A DNA stretch of 64,000 nucleotides from Bordetella petrii. GTDB taxonomy: Bacteria > Pseudomonadota > Gammaproteobacteria > Burkholderiales > Burkholderiaceae_B. Of the stretch, positions 1 through 8,820 are shown piece after piece. Below the pieces are notes generated by a model. That model was not told the origin of the DNA, ran no database searches, and worked only from the letters and a program-made list of their open reading frames with translations. Within the stretch, counting starts at the first letter, position 1; the number at the start of each line of letters is the position of its first letter. The translations under genes were made by a program, and so were the position numbers. Where the stretch lies: NCBI GenBank assembly GCA_017745595.1, contig WMBV01000003.1:186001-250000 (forward strand), in the 5' to 3' direction.

Positions 1-759
1 GCGCTGAAACTGGCGGCCGAAGGCGCCCGCGTGGTGATCAACGACCTGGACGCCGGGCCGGCCGAAGAAACCGCCGCCGAGGTGCGGGCCGCGGGCGGCC
101 AGGCTTGCGTATGCGCCGGCAGCGTGGCCGAAGCCGGTTTCGCCGACCGCTACATCGCCCGGGCCCTGGAGCAGTTCGGCGGCCTGGACATCATCGTCAA
201 CAACGCCGGCTATACCTGGGACAACGTCATCCAGAAAATGAGCGACGAGCAATGGGACGCGATGCTGGCCGTGCACCTGACCGCGCCGTTCCGGATACTG
301 CGGGCCGCGTCGGGCTACTTGCGCGAGGCCGCCAAGCGCGAAAAGGCCGCGGGCCTGCGCAATCATCGCAAGATAGTGAACATTTCTTCCACCTCGGGCG
401 TCTACGGAAACGCCGGCCAGGCGAACTACGCGGCGGCCAAGGCGGGGATTACCGGGCTGACCAAGGCCCTGGCCAAGGAATGGGGCCGCTACAACGTCAA
501 CGTCAACAGCGTGGCGTTCGGCCTGATCAAGACGCGCCTGACCGAGGCGCCCGCCGACGCCGATGCCAGCATCGATGTAGAGGGCCGCAAGATCCATGTG
601 GGCGTGGCGCCGGAAAACCTGCGCAATGCCGAGGCGACCATCCCGCTGGGGCGCGCCGGCACGCCGGCCGAAGCGGCGGGCGCGGTGTATCTGTTCTGCA
701 TTCCGGAGTCCGACTACATCAGCGGCCAGGTACTGGTATGCGGCGGAGGGCGGCCATGA
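1..759 (+). CDS. SDR-family oxidoreductase (5' end outside window)
   Basis: This is a short-chain dehydrogenase/reductase that probably acts on a hydroxyacyl or oxoacyl intermediate using NAD(P). The frame is open to base 1, so the start codon and the Gly-rich cofactor loop lie outside the window. The visible part has the NNAG structural motif (codons near 200-211), the catalytic Ser in NISSTSG, and the YAAAK catalytic pair near 430-442. A longer than usual loop follows the active site (about 540-640). The stop overlaps the ATG of the next gene, so the two are translationally coupled at the head of a catabolic acyl-CoA cluster. The family is secure, but the substrate is unknown. Confidence 0.9.
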   Translation, partial: ALKLAAEGARVVINDLDAGPAEETAAEVRAAGGQACVCAGSVAEAGFADRYIARALEQFGGLDIIVNNAGYTWDNVIQKMSDEQWDAMLAVHLTAPFRILRAASGYLREAAKREKAAGLRNHRKIVNISSTSGVYGNAGQANYAAAKAGITGLTKALAKEWGRYNVNVNSVAFGLIKTRLTEAPADADASIDVEGRKIHVGVAPENLRNAEATIPLGRAGTPAEAAGAVYLFCIPESDYISGQVLVCGGGRP

Positions 760-1913
760 TGGCCCGGCGGCCGTGGGTGGACGCGGAAATCGAGCAGGTG
801 CGCGATACCGCCGTGCGCTTCTTCGAGCGCGAATGCCTGCCCCACGAAGAAAGATGGGCGGCGCAGCGCCACGCGGATCGCGACATCTGGGCGCGGGCGG
901 GGCGGGCCGGCCTGCTGTGCGCCAGCATTCCGCAGGCCTACGGCGGCGGCGGCGGCACCTTCCTGCACGATGCCGCCATCTGCGAAGCCCAGGCCGCCAC
1001 CCTGGCCGGAGGGCTGAGCATCAACGTCCACAGCGGCATCGTGGCGCATTACATTCTGGCGTACGGTTCGGAACCGCAGAAGCAGCGCTGGCTGCCCCGC
1101 CTGGCAACGGGCGAATGGGTGGGCGCCATCGCCATGAGCGAGCCGAATGCCGGCACCGACCTGCAGCGCATCCGCACGACGGCCACCCGCCAGGGCGGCG
1201 ACTATCTCATCCACGGCAATAAAACCTTCATCACCAATGGCTATCACGCCGACCTGATCATTGTCGCCGTCAAGACCGACCAGGCTGCGGGCGCCAAAGG
1301 CATGTCGCTGGTGGTGGTGGAAACGCCGGGCCTGGCGGGCTTCCGGCGCGGACAGCCGCTGGCCAAGCTGGGGCAGAAAACCATCGACGCCGTCGAACTT
1401 TTTTTCGACGGCGCGCGCGTTCCGCGCGCCAATTTGCTGGGCGAGGCCGAAGGCCAGGGGTTTGCCCAGCTGATGCGGCAATTGCCGCAAGAGCGGCTGC
1501 TGATCGCCGTGGCGGCCGTGGCCGGCATGCACCGGGCCATTGCCGACACGCGCAGCTATGTGCAGCAACGCCAAGTGTTCGGCGACCGCCTGATGGGCCT
1601 GCAGAACACGCGGTTCACGCTGGCCCAGTGCTGGACGCAGGCCACGGTCGCGCGCAGCTTCGTGGACGATTGCATCATGCGGCTGCAGCGCGGCGAACTG
1701 GATGTGCCGACCGCCGCGATGGCCAAATGGTGGGCCACGGAAACCCATTGCCGGATCATCGACGATTGCCTGCAGCTGCATGGCGGCTACGGCTACATGA
1801 CGGAATACCCGATTGCCCGGATGTACGCCGACGCGCGCGTCGGAAAAATATACGGCGGCGCCAACGAGATCATGAAGGAGATCATCGCCCGATCCCTCGA
1901 TGTGCCCGGCTGA
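756..1913 (+). CDS. Acyl-CoA dehydrogenase, long-chain (LCAD)-like
   Basis: This 385-residue FAD-dependent acyl-CoA dehydrogenase catalyses alpha,beta-dehydrogenation of an acyl-CoA and passes electrons to ETF. The start at 756 overlaps the upstream stop; a second ATG follows at 759. The AMSEPNAGTDL flavin motif is present. The C-terminal IYGGANEIMKEII segment lacks the Glu used by medium-chain enzymes. Instead there is a Glu at residue 246 in LPQERLL, the position used by mammalian LCAD. HGGYGYMTEYPIARMYAD also matches the LCAD subgroup. The substrate is not evident. Neighbours (SDR, CoA-transferase, CoA ligase) fit degradation of one imported organic acid. Confidence 0.93.
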   Translation: MMARRPWVDAEIEQVRDTAVRFFERECLPHEERWAAQRHADRDIWARAGRAGLLCASIPQAYGGGGGTFLHDAAICEAQAATLAGGLSINVHSGIVAHYILAYGSEPQKQRWLPRLATGEWVGAIAMSEPNAGTDLQRIRTTATRQGGDYLIHGNKTFITNGYHADLIIVAVKTDQAAGAKGMSLVVVETPGLAGFRRGQPLAKLGQKTIDAVELFFDGARVPRANLLGEAEGQGFAQLMRQLPQERLLIAVAAVAGMHRAIADTRSYVQQRQVFGDRLMGLQNTRFTLAQCWTQATVARSFVDDCIMRLQRGELDVPTAAMAKWWATETHCRIIDDCLQLHGGYGYMTEYPIARMYADARVGKIYGGANEIMKEIIARSLDVPG

Positions 1914-1986
1914 CGCGGTTACCGTACAGCGCCGCCGGCTGGCCGGATGCTGTGCCTGTTCATACCTATAAACAAGGAGACAAGGC

Positions 1987-2991
1987 ATGTCCCGATTGAA
2001 AGGGAGGTTCCCTGCCCGCGTGCGCCGCATGGCGCGGGTACTGGTTCTGGCGGCGGCGGGAAGCGCCGGCGCGGCGCTGGCCGCCGAGGCGGATTACCCA
2101 TCGCGCCCCATTACCATCGTTGTTCCGTCCGCCGCGGGCAATGTCAATGACGCGGTCGCGCGCCTGGTCGGCGCGGAACTGACCGAGAAATGGGGGCAGC
2201 CGGTAATCGTGCTGAACAAGCCCGGGGCCGGGACCGAGATTGGCACCCGCTATGTGGCCAACGCGGATAACGATGGCTATACGGCCTTGCTGACCTATAC
2301 CGCCCACGTGCAGAATCCCTCTCTGTACAAGAATCTTTCATATGACCCGATTGCGGATTTCGCGCCCATTACCCAGGTAGCTTACTCATCCACGATTCTG
2401 GCCGCGTATCCCGGTTTCGAGGCGAAAACGTTCAGCGACCTGGTGGCGCTGGTGCGAGCCCACCCGGGGCAGTATTTCTATGGATCTTATGGCGCGGGCA
2501 CCACGGGACATATCCTGGGCGAGCTGCTCAAGAAAGAGGCAGGCTTGCAGATGGATCATGTCGCGTACAAAGGCGGGGCGCCGCTGGCCACGGACATGAT
2601 TGCCGGGCACGTGAAATTCGGCTTCATTGCGGTGGGCACGGCCATGCCCTACATCAAGGCTGGCCAGATAACGCCGCTGGCGATTACCGGCAGCACGCGA
2701 TCGCCATTGTTGCCCGAGGTGCCGACTTTTCTCGAGTCCGGATACCGGGGCTTCGAGCCGGACGCCTGGATGGGGCTGCTGTTTCCGGCGGGCGTGCCCG
2801 CGCAGCGCGTCGACAAGATGTCGCGGGCGGTGGCCGAGATCGTGGCTCGCCCCGACATGAAAAAGCGGTTCGGCGAGCTCAACCTGGTGGCGATCGGCAA
2901 CACGCCGGCCCAGTTTGCAGCGGTGCTTTCTTCAGACCTGGCCAAATGGAAGACAGTGATCGAGCAGGTCGGCATGGTCCGCAATCCATGA
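1987..2991 (+). CDS. Bug-family periplasmic solute receptor (TctC-like)
   Basis: This 334-residue tripartite-tricarboxylate-type binding protein is exported to the periplasm by an N-terminal signal (basic residues to about 16, hydrophobic core, ALA-A near residue 32). The mature part starts with YPSRPITIVVPSAAGN, the typical first strand and ligand loop of Bug proteins, and ends with the usual PAQFAAVLSSDLAKWKTVI region. A good ribosome site (AAGGAGAC) precedes the ATG. No TctA/TctB membrane subunits lie nearby, which is common for these expanded receptors in Bordetella relatives. Its place inside the cluster suggests it binds the substrate or inducer acid of that pathway. Ligand unknown. Confidence 0.92.
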   Translation: MSRLKGRFPARVRRMARVLVLAAAGSAGAALAAEADYPSRPITIVVPSAAGNVNDAVARLVGAELTEKWGQPVIVLNKPGAGTEIGTRYVANADNDGYTALLTYTAHVQNPSLYKNLSYDPIADFAPITQVAYSSTILAAYPGFEAKTFSDLVALVRAHPGQYFYGSYGAGTTGHILGELLKKEAGLQMDHVAYKGGAPLATDMIAGHVKFGFIAVGTAMPYIKAGQITPLAITGSTRSPLLPEVPTFLESGYRGFEPDAWMGLLFPAGVPAQRVDKMSRAVAEIVARPDMKKRFGELNLVAIGNTPAQFAAVLSSDLAKWKTVIEQVGMVRNP

Positions 2992-4013
2992 TGCCGGCAC
3001 AACGCTATCGCGCGCTGATCTGCACGCATTGGGGGCACTGGAGCGAGCTGGAGATGCAGGAACTCGGCCGCGTCGCGTTGCGGCCTGGCCAGGTCCGGAT
3101 ACGAGTTTGCCACGCCGGGGTCGGGCATGCAGTCAGCCTGTTCGTGGCGGGCAAGTACCAGCGCAAACCGCCCTTGCCTTTCACGCCCGGAACCGAAGTG
3201 GCGGGCATCGTACAAGAGGTCGCCGAAGGGGTGTCTCATCTGCACGTGGGGCAGCGGGTGATCGGCGCGCTGGACTGGGGCGCGTTCGCCGAAGAGGCCG
3301 TTGCCTCTGCCGCGACGGTGTACCCGTTGCCGGACGCCGTGCCGTTGCGCAGCGCCGCGGCGTTGCCGATTACTTATGCAACTGTCTGGGCCGCGCTGGA
3401 ATGGCGCGCCCGCCTGCGGCGCGGCGAGACGTTGCTGGTTCATGGCGCCGGCGGCGCGCTGGGCATGGCCGCTGTGCAGATCGGCCGGCACCTGGGAGCA
3501 ACGGTAATCGCCACCGCCAGCACGCCCGAGAAGCGCCAGGCCGCCTTGTCCCACGGAGCCGCGCATGCGCTGGGTACCGAGGCGGACAGCTTGGCGGCCG
3601 AGGTCAAGGCGCTGACGGGGCAGCAGGGCGTGGACGTCGTGTTCGACCCCGTGGGCGGAGATTTATTCGATGCGTCGCTGCGCTGTGTGCGGCCAGAAGC
3701 GCGGGTGCTGGCCATCGGTTTTGCCGGTGGGCGTATTCCAGCCGCGCCGGTCAATCTTCTGCTGGTGAAGAACGTGACGCTGACCGGCTTCAACTACGGC
3801 CAATATATCGGGTGGGGGCTGGAAGACCAGCGCGGGCAGCACGCCGAGACGGTGCGGGGCATGGTGGCCAGGCTGACCGACGCATTGGCCACGGAGACCA
3901 TGCCGCTGCCTCGCACGCAGCACTTTGCTTTCCAGCAATGGCGGGCGGCCATCGATACGACCATGTCGCGGCGATCGGTCGGCAAAGTCATCATCGATAT
4001 GGGAGACGGCTGA
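2988..4013 (+). CDS. Zinc-free MDR NADPH:quinone reductase-like
   Basis: This medium-chain reductase of the quinone-oxidoreductase type has about 341 residues. The start ATG at 2988 overlaps the receptor gene's stop (ATGA); a second ATG follows directly. An N-terminal GroES-like fold with PFTPGTEVAGIV precedes a Rossmann domain with the nucleotide loop HGAGGALGMAAVQIG. VDVVFDPVGGDLFDASLRC is typical of the family. The Cys and His ligands of zinc alcohol dehydrogenases are absent, so it probably reduces an enone or enoyl-CoA with NADPH. It is tightly packed with the next gene. Confidence 0.9.
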   Translation: MMPAQRYRALICTHWGHWSELEMQELGRVALRPGQVRIRVCHAGVGHAVSLFVAGKYQRKPPLPFTPGTEVAGIVQEVAEGVSHLHVGQRVIGALDWGAFAEEAVASAATVYPLPDAVPLRSAAALPITYATVWAALEWRARLRRGETLLVHGAGGALGMAAVQIGRHLGATVIATASTPEKRQAALSHGAAHALGTEADSLAAEVKALTGQQGVDVVFDPVGGDLFDASLRCVRPEARVLAIGFAGGRIPAAPVNLLLVKNVTLTGFNYGQYIGWGLEDQRGQHAETVRGMVARLTDALATETMPLPRTQHFAFQQWRAAIDTTMSRRSVGKVIIDMGDG

Positions 4014-4014
4014 C

Positions 4015-5145
4015 ATGCCGCAGGAAGCGTTGTTCGAGGGTCTGACCGTTCTTGATGTCAGCCAGGGAATCGCCGGCCCGTACTGCGGGTTGATCCTGCG
4101 CCAGCAGGGCGCGCGCGTCATCAAAATCGAGCCGCCCGCGGGCGACTGGGGACGCGGCATGGGACGCAAGCGGGAAGGCCATACGGCTATTTCGATTGCA
4201 TTCAATGCCGGCAAGGAAAGCGTGATGCTTGACGCCGGTTTGCCGGCACACAAGGCGGCGCTGCGCCAATTGGCCGTCCGGGCGGATGTGGTGATACAGA
4301 ATTTTCGTCCGGGCGTGGCCGAGCGTATGGGAATAGGGTACGCAGGCCTGGCCGTGGAAAACCCGCGGCAAGTGTATGTTTCGATCTCGGGCTACGGGGG
4401 CCATGGCCCCCGATCGGCACGCCCCGCGCTGGATACGACGATGCAGGCAGAAACCGGCCTGATGTTCGCCAATCGGGGGGTGGCCGGGCAACCGCAGCGC
4501 ATAGGGTTGTACTTGCTGGATTTGAGCACGGGGCTGCATGCCGCCCAGGCCGCGGCGGCGGCGTTGTACCGTACGGCGCTTGGCGGAAAGGGCAGGCATG
4601 TCGAAGTTTCCATGCTGCAGGCCGCCGCGGTGATGCAGTCGTACCTGATCATCGACTGGGCGTTGTTCCCAGAGGCGGATGCGGCTGCGTTCAATGCGCC
4701 GACGGGGCTGTTTCCCACCCGTGACGGCTATATCTATGTCAGCATGCTCAACGACGCCATGTTCGGCCGCCTGGCCGATGCGCTCGGCATCGATGGCTGG
4801 CGCAACGATGCAGACCTGCAAACCAGCGCCGGCCGCATTGCGCGGGCGGCCGAGCTGAACGCACGGCTGGACCAACGGATGCGGGAACGCACCACCGACC
4901 AATGGATGGCCCTGCTCGAAGCGAGCGATGTCCTGTGCGGCCGGGTGCGCGCGCCGGCGGACCTGCTGGACGATCCGCAGGCGCGGCACCTTGAGCTGTT
5001 TGCGTTGGCGCCGCAGGCTGGCATCGGCCAGGTGCCGCTGGCGCGCCTGCCCGGGCAGGCGGCCTTGCCGCCCGGGGGCGGGGTGGCACCATTGCCGGGC
5101 GAGCATACCCAGGCTGTGCTGCGCGAATTCGGCATACAGATTTGA
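4015..5145 (+). CDS. CaiB/BaiF family CoA-transferase (class III)
   Basis: This 376-residue family III CoA-transferase moves CoA between two organic acids. The start at 4015 lies one base after the upstream stop and gives the normal N-terminus (LFEGLTVLDVSQGIAGPYCG). It contains VIKIEPPAGDWGR, the NFRPGVAERMGIGY segment, the SISGYGGHGP stretch and the ALDTTMQAETGL region, whose Asp is the expected acyl-anhydride nucleophile. Beside a CoA ligase it offers a second way to activate the pathway acid, or to recycle CoA at an intermediate. The acids used cannot be told from sequence. Confidence 0.92.
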   Translation: MPQEALFEGLTVLDVSQGIAGPYCGLILRQQGARVIKIEPPAGDWGRGMGRKREGHTAISIAFNAGKESVMLDAGLPAHKAALRQLAVRADVVIQNFRPGVAERMGIGYAGLAVENPRQVYVSISGYGGHGPRSARPALDTTMQAETGLMFANRGVAGQPQRIGLYLLDLSTGLHAAQAAAAALYRTALGGKGRHVEVSMLQAAAVMQSYLIIDWALFPEADAAAFNAPTGLFPTRDGYIYVSMLNDAMFGRLADALGIDGWRNDADLQTSAGRIARAAELNARLDQRMRERTTDQWMALLEASDVLCGRVRAPADLLDDPQARHLELFALAPQAGIGQVPLARLPGQAALPPGGGVAPLPGEHTQAVLREFGIQI

Positions 5146-5179
5146 CGATTTTCTTGATGATGGCAAGAGGAGACACGCC

Positions 5180-6865
5180 ATGGTTGCAGCGCTTAGCCCA
5201 TTCTGGCCCCGGGGCGTGCCCGCCACGCTACGCATTCCGGAAGTTCCGCTCAGCCATTTCCTGGATGTGGCGGCCCGGCGCTATCCTGGCAAGGCCGCCA
5301 TCGTCTACTGCGACGCCATCACCACTTATCGCGAGTTGAAATCACGCGTCGATCGCCTGGCGGCCTTCATGTATGGCCGCCTGGGTGTGCGGCATGGCGA
5401 CAGGGTTCTGCTGTTCAGCCAGAATTGTCCGCAGTTCGTCACGGCTTTTTACGCCATCGTGCGCCTGGGGGCAGTGGTGGTGCCGGTCAATGCCATGTCC
5501 ACCAGCGCCGAGCTTGACCATTACCTGAGCGATACCGATGCGGAACTGGCATTCGTGGCCCAGGACCTTTTGCCGCAGGTGCTGCCGCACCTGGGCGGCA
5601 AGCTGGGCCATGCCATTGTCCATGCCTACAGCGACGGCTTGCCCGAACAGGATCCCGCCAACGAGACGCCCGACTGGGTGCTCGCGCCGCGGCAAGGGCT
5701 TGCCATCGACGGCCTGACGGGCTTCGAAGCCGCGATTGACGGCGGCAGTACCGCCGCCGGCGGGCTGCCGCCCGCGCCGTCGCCGGACAGCCTGTGCGTC
5801 TTGCCGTACACATCGGGCACGACCGGCCAGCCGAAGGGCTGCATGCATACTCATCAGACCATACTGGCCGCGAACGTGGCCTCTTCGCTATGGCGCGGCC
5901 TGCACGCCGAGTCGGTGTTTCTTGCCGTGGCGCCGCTGTTCCATATGCTGGGCATGCAGGGCATGATGAACCAGCCCATCGTGCTGGGCGCCACGATGGT
6001 GATGATGCCGCGCTGGAATCCGCGCGCGGCCGCCCACGTCATGGAAAAGCACCGCGTGTCGGCGTGGTCGGCGCCGCCCGCCATGGTGATCGACTTCTTC
6101 AGCCAGCCGGATATCGGCACGCGCCGGCTGGACTGCCTGGCCACTTTGTGCGGCGGCGGGGCGGCGATGCCGGAGGCCATCGCCACCATGCTGCACCAGC
6201 GCTATGGCATCCAGTACAACGAGGCCTATGGATTATCGGAAACGGCATCTTTCCTGCATGCCAATCCCTTGCAGCGGGGCAAGCGGCAGTGCCTGGGGCT
6301 GCCGGGGCCCGGCGTCGATTCCCGCATCGTCGATCCCGTTACGCTGCAGGAACTGCCCGCCGGCGAAGTCGGCGAGCTGATAACGTGCGGGCCGCAGGTG
6401 ATGCTGGGCTATTGGCGCAATGAGCCGGCCAACCAGCAGGCTTTCATCGAACGGGACGGCAAGCGTTTCCTGCGCACCGGCGACCTGGCCTGCGTCGACG
6501 AAGAAGGCTACTTCTTCATGCGCGAACGCCTCAAGCGCATGATCAATGCGTCGGGCTACAAGGTGTGGCCCGCCGAGGTCGAGAACATGATGTACGAACA
6601 CGACGCCGTGCGCGAGGCTTGCGTGGTGGGCATGCCGGACAAGAAGCGCGGCGAGACGGTCAAGGCCATTGTCGTGCTCAAGCCCGGATACGGCGGCACC
6701 GTCAGCGAGCAAGACCTGGTGGCCTGGTGCCGCACGCGCATGGCGGCGTACAAGGTGCCGCGCTTCATCGAATTCACGGACAGCCTGCCCAAATCCAATA
6801 CCGGCAAGGTTCTGTGGCGTCAATTGCAGGACATGCAGCGCCCGCGGCACGGGCCGCAAGCGTAG
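5180..6865 (+). CDS. AMP-forming acyl-CoA ligase
   Basis: This 561-residue ANL-superfamily enzyme activates a carboxylic acid to acyl-CoA through an acyl-AMP. The start follows an AAGAGGAGA ribosome site. The P-loop YTSGTTGQPKG begins near residue 210; NEAYGLSE and FLRTGDLACVDEEG are the family's core motifs. The hinge and C-terminal domain contain RMINASGYKVWPAEVE, and the catalytic Lys is at residue 543 in KSNTGKV. Resemblance is to medium/long-chain fatty acid or cyclohexane-carboxylate-type ligases. It closes the plus-strand cluster. Substrate unknown. Confidence 0.92.
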   Translation: MVAALSPFWPRGVPATLRIPEVPLSHFLDVAARRYPGKAAIVYCDAITTYRELKSRVDRLAAFMYGRLGVRHGDRVLLFSQNCPQFVTAFYAIVRLGAVVVPVNAMSTSAELDHYLSDTDAELAFVAQDLLPQVLPHLGGKLGHAIVHAYSDGLPEQDPANETPDWVLAPRQGLAIDGLTGFEAAIDGGSTAAGGLPPAPSPDSLCVLPYTSGTTGQPKGCMHTHQTILAANVASSLWRGLHAESVFLAVAPLFHMLGMQGMMNQPIVLGATMVMMPRWNPRAAAHVMEKHRVSAWSAPPAMVIDFFSQPDIGTRRLDCLATLCGGGAAMPEAIATMLHQRYGIQYNEAYGLSETASFLHANPLQRGKRQCLGLPGPGVDSRIVDPVTLQELPAGEVGELITCGPQVMLGYWRNEPANQQAFIERDGKRFLRTGDLACVDEEGYFFMRERLKRMINASGYKVWPAEVENMMYEHDAVREACVVGMPDKKRGETVKAIVVLKPGYGGTVSEQDLVAWCRTRMAAYKVPRFIEFTDSLPKSNTGKVLWRQLQDMQRPRHGPQA

Positions 6866-6886
6866 CCGCCCCGCGCCTGAGCGGGC

Positions 6887-7711
6887 CTAGACGGGACGTT
6901 CGCCTTTCAGGGTGATGCGATGCATCACGCGGCGATGGCCGTGGTAGTCGTTGACCGGGTTGTGCTGGGTGCAGCGGTTGTCCCAGAACGCGATGGTGTC
7001 GGGTTCCCAGGCGAAGCGGCAGGTGAATTCCGGCTTGACCTGGTGGTTGAACAAGAACTGCAGCAGGGGCGCGGACTCTTCGCGGCGCATGCCCTTGATG
7101 CCGACGGTGTGGGCCACGTTCACGTACAGCGCCTTGCGGCCGGTCTCGGGATGGGTGCGCACGATCGGGTGCTCGGCCATGTATTCCTTGGGCGCCGCGT
7201 CGCGGCCGTCGGTGCGGATGCGGTCTTCGCGGGTCTTGGACACGTCGGCCTGGGCCGAGCTGCTGATGCCCACCAGCCCGTCGAGCAGTCCGCGCAGGGT
7301 GTCCGACAGCGTTTCGTACGCCAGGTATTGGTTCGCGAACATCGTGTCGCCGCCATAAGACGGAATCTCGCGCGACAGCAGCATCGATCCCATGGGCGGC
7401 TCTTCCAGGTAGGTGGTGTCCGAATGCCAGATGCCGCCGAAATTCAGGGTTTCGTGTTCCAGCTTCTTGATTTCGATGATGGTCGGATAGCCTTCCAGGC
7501 CGCGCACGAACGGGTATTCGATGGGCTCGCCCATGGCCTGGGCGAACGCCAGGTACTGGGCCGGCGTGAGCTTCTGGTTCTTGATGAAGATGACCTGGTG
7601 GTCGAGCAGCGCCTGGCGCACGGCCGCGGCCTGCGCGTCCGTCAGGCCCGGGGCCAGGTCGATTTCTGACAGCTCGGCGCCCAGCGCGCCGGCGATTTTC
7701 CGTATTTTCAT
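6887..7711 (-). CDS. TauD/TfdA-family Fe(II)/2-oxoglutarate dioxygenase
   Basis: This 274-residue non-haem iron dioxygenase is predicted to hydroxylate a sulfonate or related acid using 2-oxoglutarate and O2. The iron triad is His96 and Asp98 in WHSDTTY plus His250 in NRCTQHN. Arg261 is placed to hold 2-oxoglutarate. Arg265 corresponds to the residue that binds the sulfonate in TauD. An N-terminal extension is rejected because it is out of family and the ATG at 7711 gives the standard start (MKIRKIAGALGAEL). The LysR gene upstream on the same strand may regulate it. No sulfonate transporter lies nearby, so taurine itself is not assured. Confidence 0.88.
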   Translation of the reverse strand: MKIRKIAGALGAELSEIDLAPGLTDAQAAAVRQALLDHQVIFIKNQKLTPAQYLAFAQAMGEPIEYPFVRGLEGYPTIIEIKKLEHETLNFGGIWHSDTTYLEEPPMGSMLLSREIPSYGGDTMFANQYLAYETLSDTLRGLLDGLVGISSSAQADVSKTREDRIRTDGRDAAPKEYMAEHPIVRTHPETGRKALYVNVAHTVGIKGMRREESAPLLQFLFNHQVKPEFTCRFAWEPDTIAFWDNRCTQHNPVNDYHGHRRVMHRITLKGERPV

Positions 7712-7863
7712 GACAGTCGGTTCCAAGGGGGCGGACAGTGCCCCGTCCGCGCACATGGTATGCCGGTGCGCGCTCGCAAACAAATCAAATAATATAATGG
7801 ATTGTTCAGGTATTTTTAGTAATGGCCCGAGGTGGACTCCAGGTGTCTGACTCCCGGAGGGTG
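7712..7863 (-). promoter_or_regulatory. AT-rich promoter region for the dioxygenase gene
   Basis: The 152 bp upstream of the dioxygenase start contain a short AT-rich tract (about 7777-7822, including AATATAATGGATTGTTC) that contrasts with the GC-rich surroundings and is the likely site of its promoter and LysR-type binding. No exact -35/-10 pair can be assigned. A palindromic repeat begins at 7841. Confidence 0.35.
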
Positions 7864-7873
7864 TCAGACACCT
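7841..7873. repeat. REP-like palindrome, single unit
   Basis: One unit of the dispersed repeat: arms GGTGTCTGAC and GTCAGACACC around TCCCGGAGGGT. It is the only solitary unit in the window. It overlaps the 3' end of the LysR gene and supplies its last codons and stop. Confidence 0.9.
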
Positions 7874-8760
7874 GATCCATCCGCGCTCCTGAGCATCTCT
7901 ACCAGCTTCGCGCCGGGCGGCGACAGGGTATAGCCGCGGATAGTGACGACGGCGATGGTGCGATGCAGGGACGGCCGCGCGATGCCCACGGCGGTCAGGG
8001 CGGTGTCGCGCGGCACGGCGATGCGCGGCAGGATGCCCGCGCCCAGGCCGGCCTCGACCATGGCGATCAGGGTGCCGGCGTGGGTGAATTCGTAGCTCAG
8101 GTCGGCGGCGATGCCGTTGGCGCGCAGTGCGTCTTCCAGGTGATTGCGAAACAGTGAATTGGGCGCCAGGGTCAGCAGGCGCAGCCGCGTCAGCTCGCGC
8201 AGCGAGATGGTCTTGCGGCCGTTGTCGCGGTAGCCGCGCGGCAGCAGCGCGCAGTATTCGTCGATGAAAAGGGGGTGGAATTCCAGTTCGGTGCGCTTGT
8301 CCTGCACCGGCCCGATGCCGAAATCGACCTCGCGCCGCCGCACGGCTTCGAGCAGGTCGTGGTGCGACAGCTCGCGCACGCGCACGGCAACGCCGGGATA
8401 CTGGCGCGCGTATTCGGTCAGCACGGCCGGCAGGCGCGTGCCGGCCACCGTGGGAACGCAGGCAAAGGCCAGGTGGCCGTGCTGGGCGTTGGCGGCCTGC
8501 TGGATGCGGACCAGGCCGCTGTCGAGCTCGGCCATGGCCTTGCGCGCGCTGATCAGCAGTTCTTCGCCCTCGGCCGTCAGGTGCACGTGGCGGGTGGTGC
8601 GCTGGAACAGCGCGACGCCGAGCTGGGCTTCGAGCTGCTTGATCTGCATGCTGATGGCCGGCAGCGACACGCACGCTTGTTCGGCCGCCTTGCGGAAACT
8701 GGCATGCTCGGCCACGGCCACGAAGGCCGACAGCAGCTTGAAATTGATGTTATGGGACAT
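7864..8760 (-). CDS. LysR-family transcriptional regulator
   Basis: This 298-residue LTTR has an N-terminal winged helix (residues 1-60, FKLLSAFVAVAEHASFRKAAEQACVS with the recognition helix LPAISMQIKQLE) followed by a periplasmic-binding-like effector domain. It lies upstream of, and co-oriented with, the TauD-like dioxygenase gene and may control it. The final residues (SGV) and the TGA stop lie within the palindromic repeat at 7841-7873, so the original C-terminus has probably been replaced. Effector unknown. Confidence 0.92.
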   Translation of the reverse strand: MSHNINFKLLSAFVAVAEHASFRKAAEQACVSLPAISMQIKQLEAQLGVALFQRTTRHVHLTAEGEELLISARKAMAELDSGLVRIQQAANAQHGHLAFACVPTVAGTRLPAVLTEYARQYPGVAVRVRELSHHDLLEAVRRREVDFGIGPVQDKRTELEFHPLFIDEYCALLPRGYRDNGRKTISLRELTRLRLLTLAPNSLFRNHLEDALRANGIAADLSYEFTHAGTLIAMVEAGLGAGILPRIAVPRDTALTAVGIARPSLHRTIAVVTIRGYTLSPPGAKLVEMLRSADGSGV

Positions 8761-8820
8761 GGGCGGCCTGGGCGCGGACAGAAGATCGCGGCCCGGCCAG
8801 ACTGCCCCGGCCGCCCGGCG

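Noticed and set aside
714-2030. A 438-codon minus-strand frame opposite the acyl-CoA dehydrogenase gene
   Set aside because: It is a compositional shadow of the real gene with no family motif.
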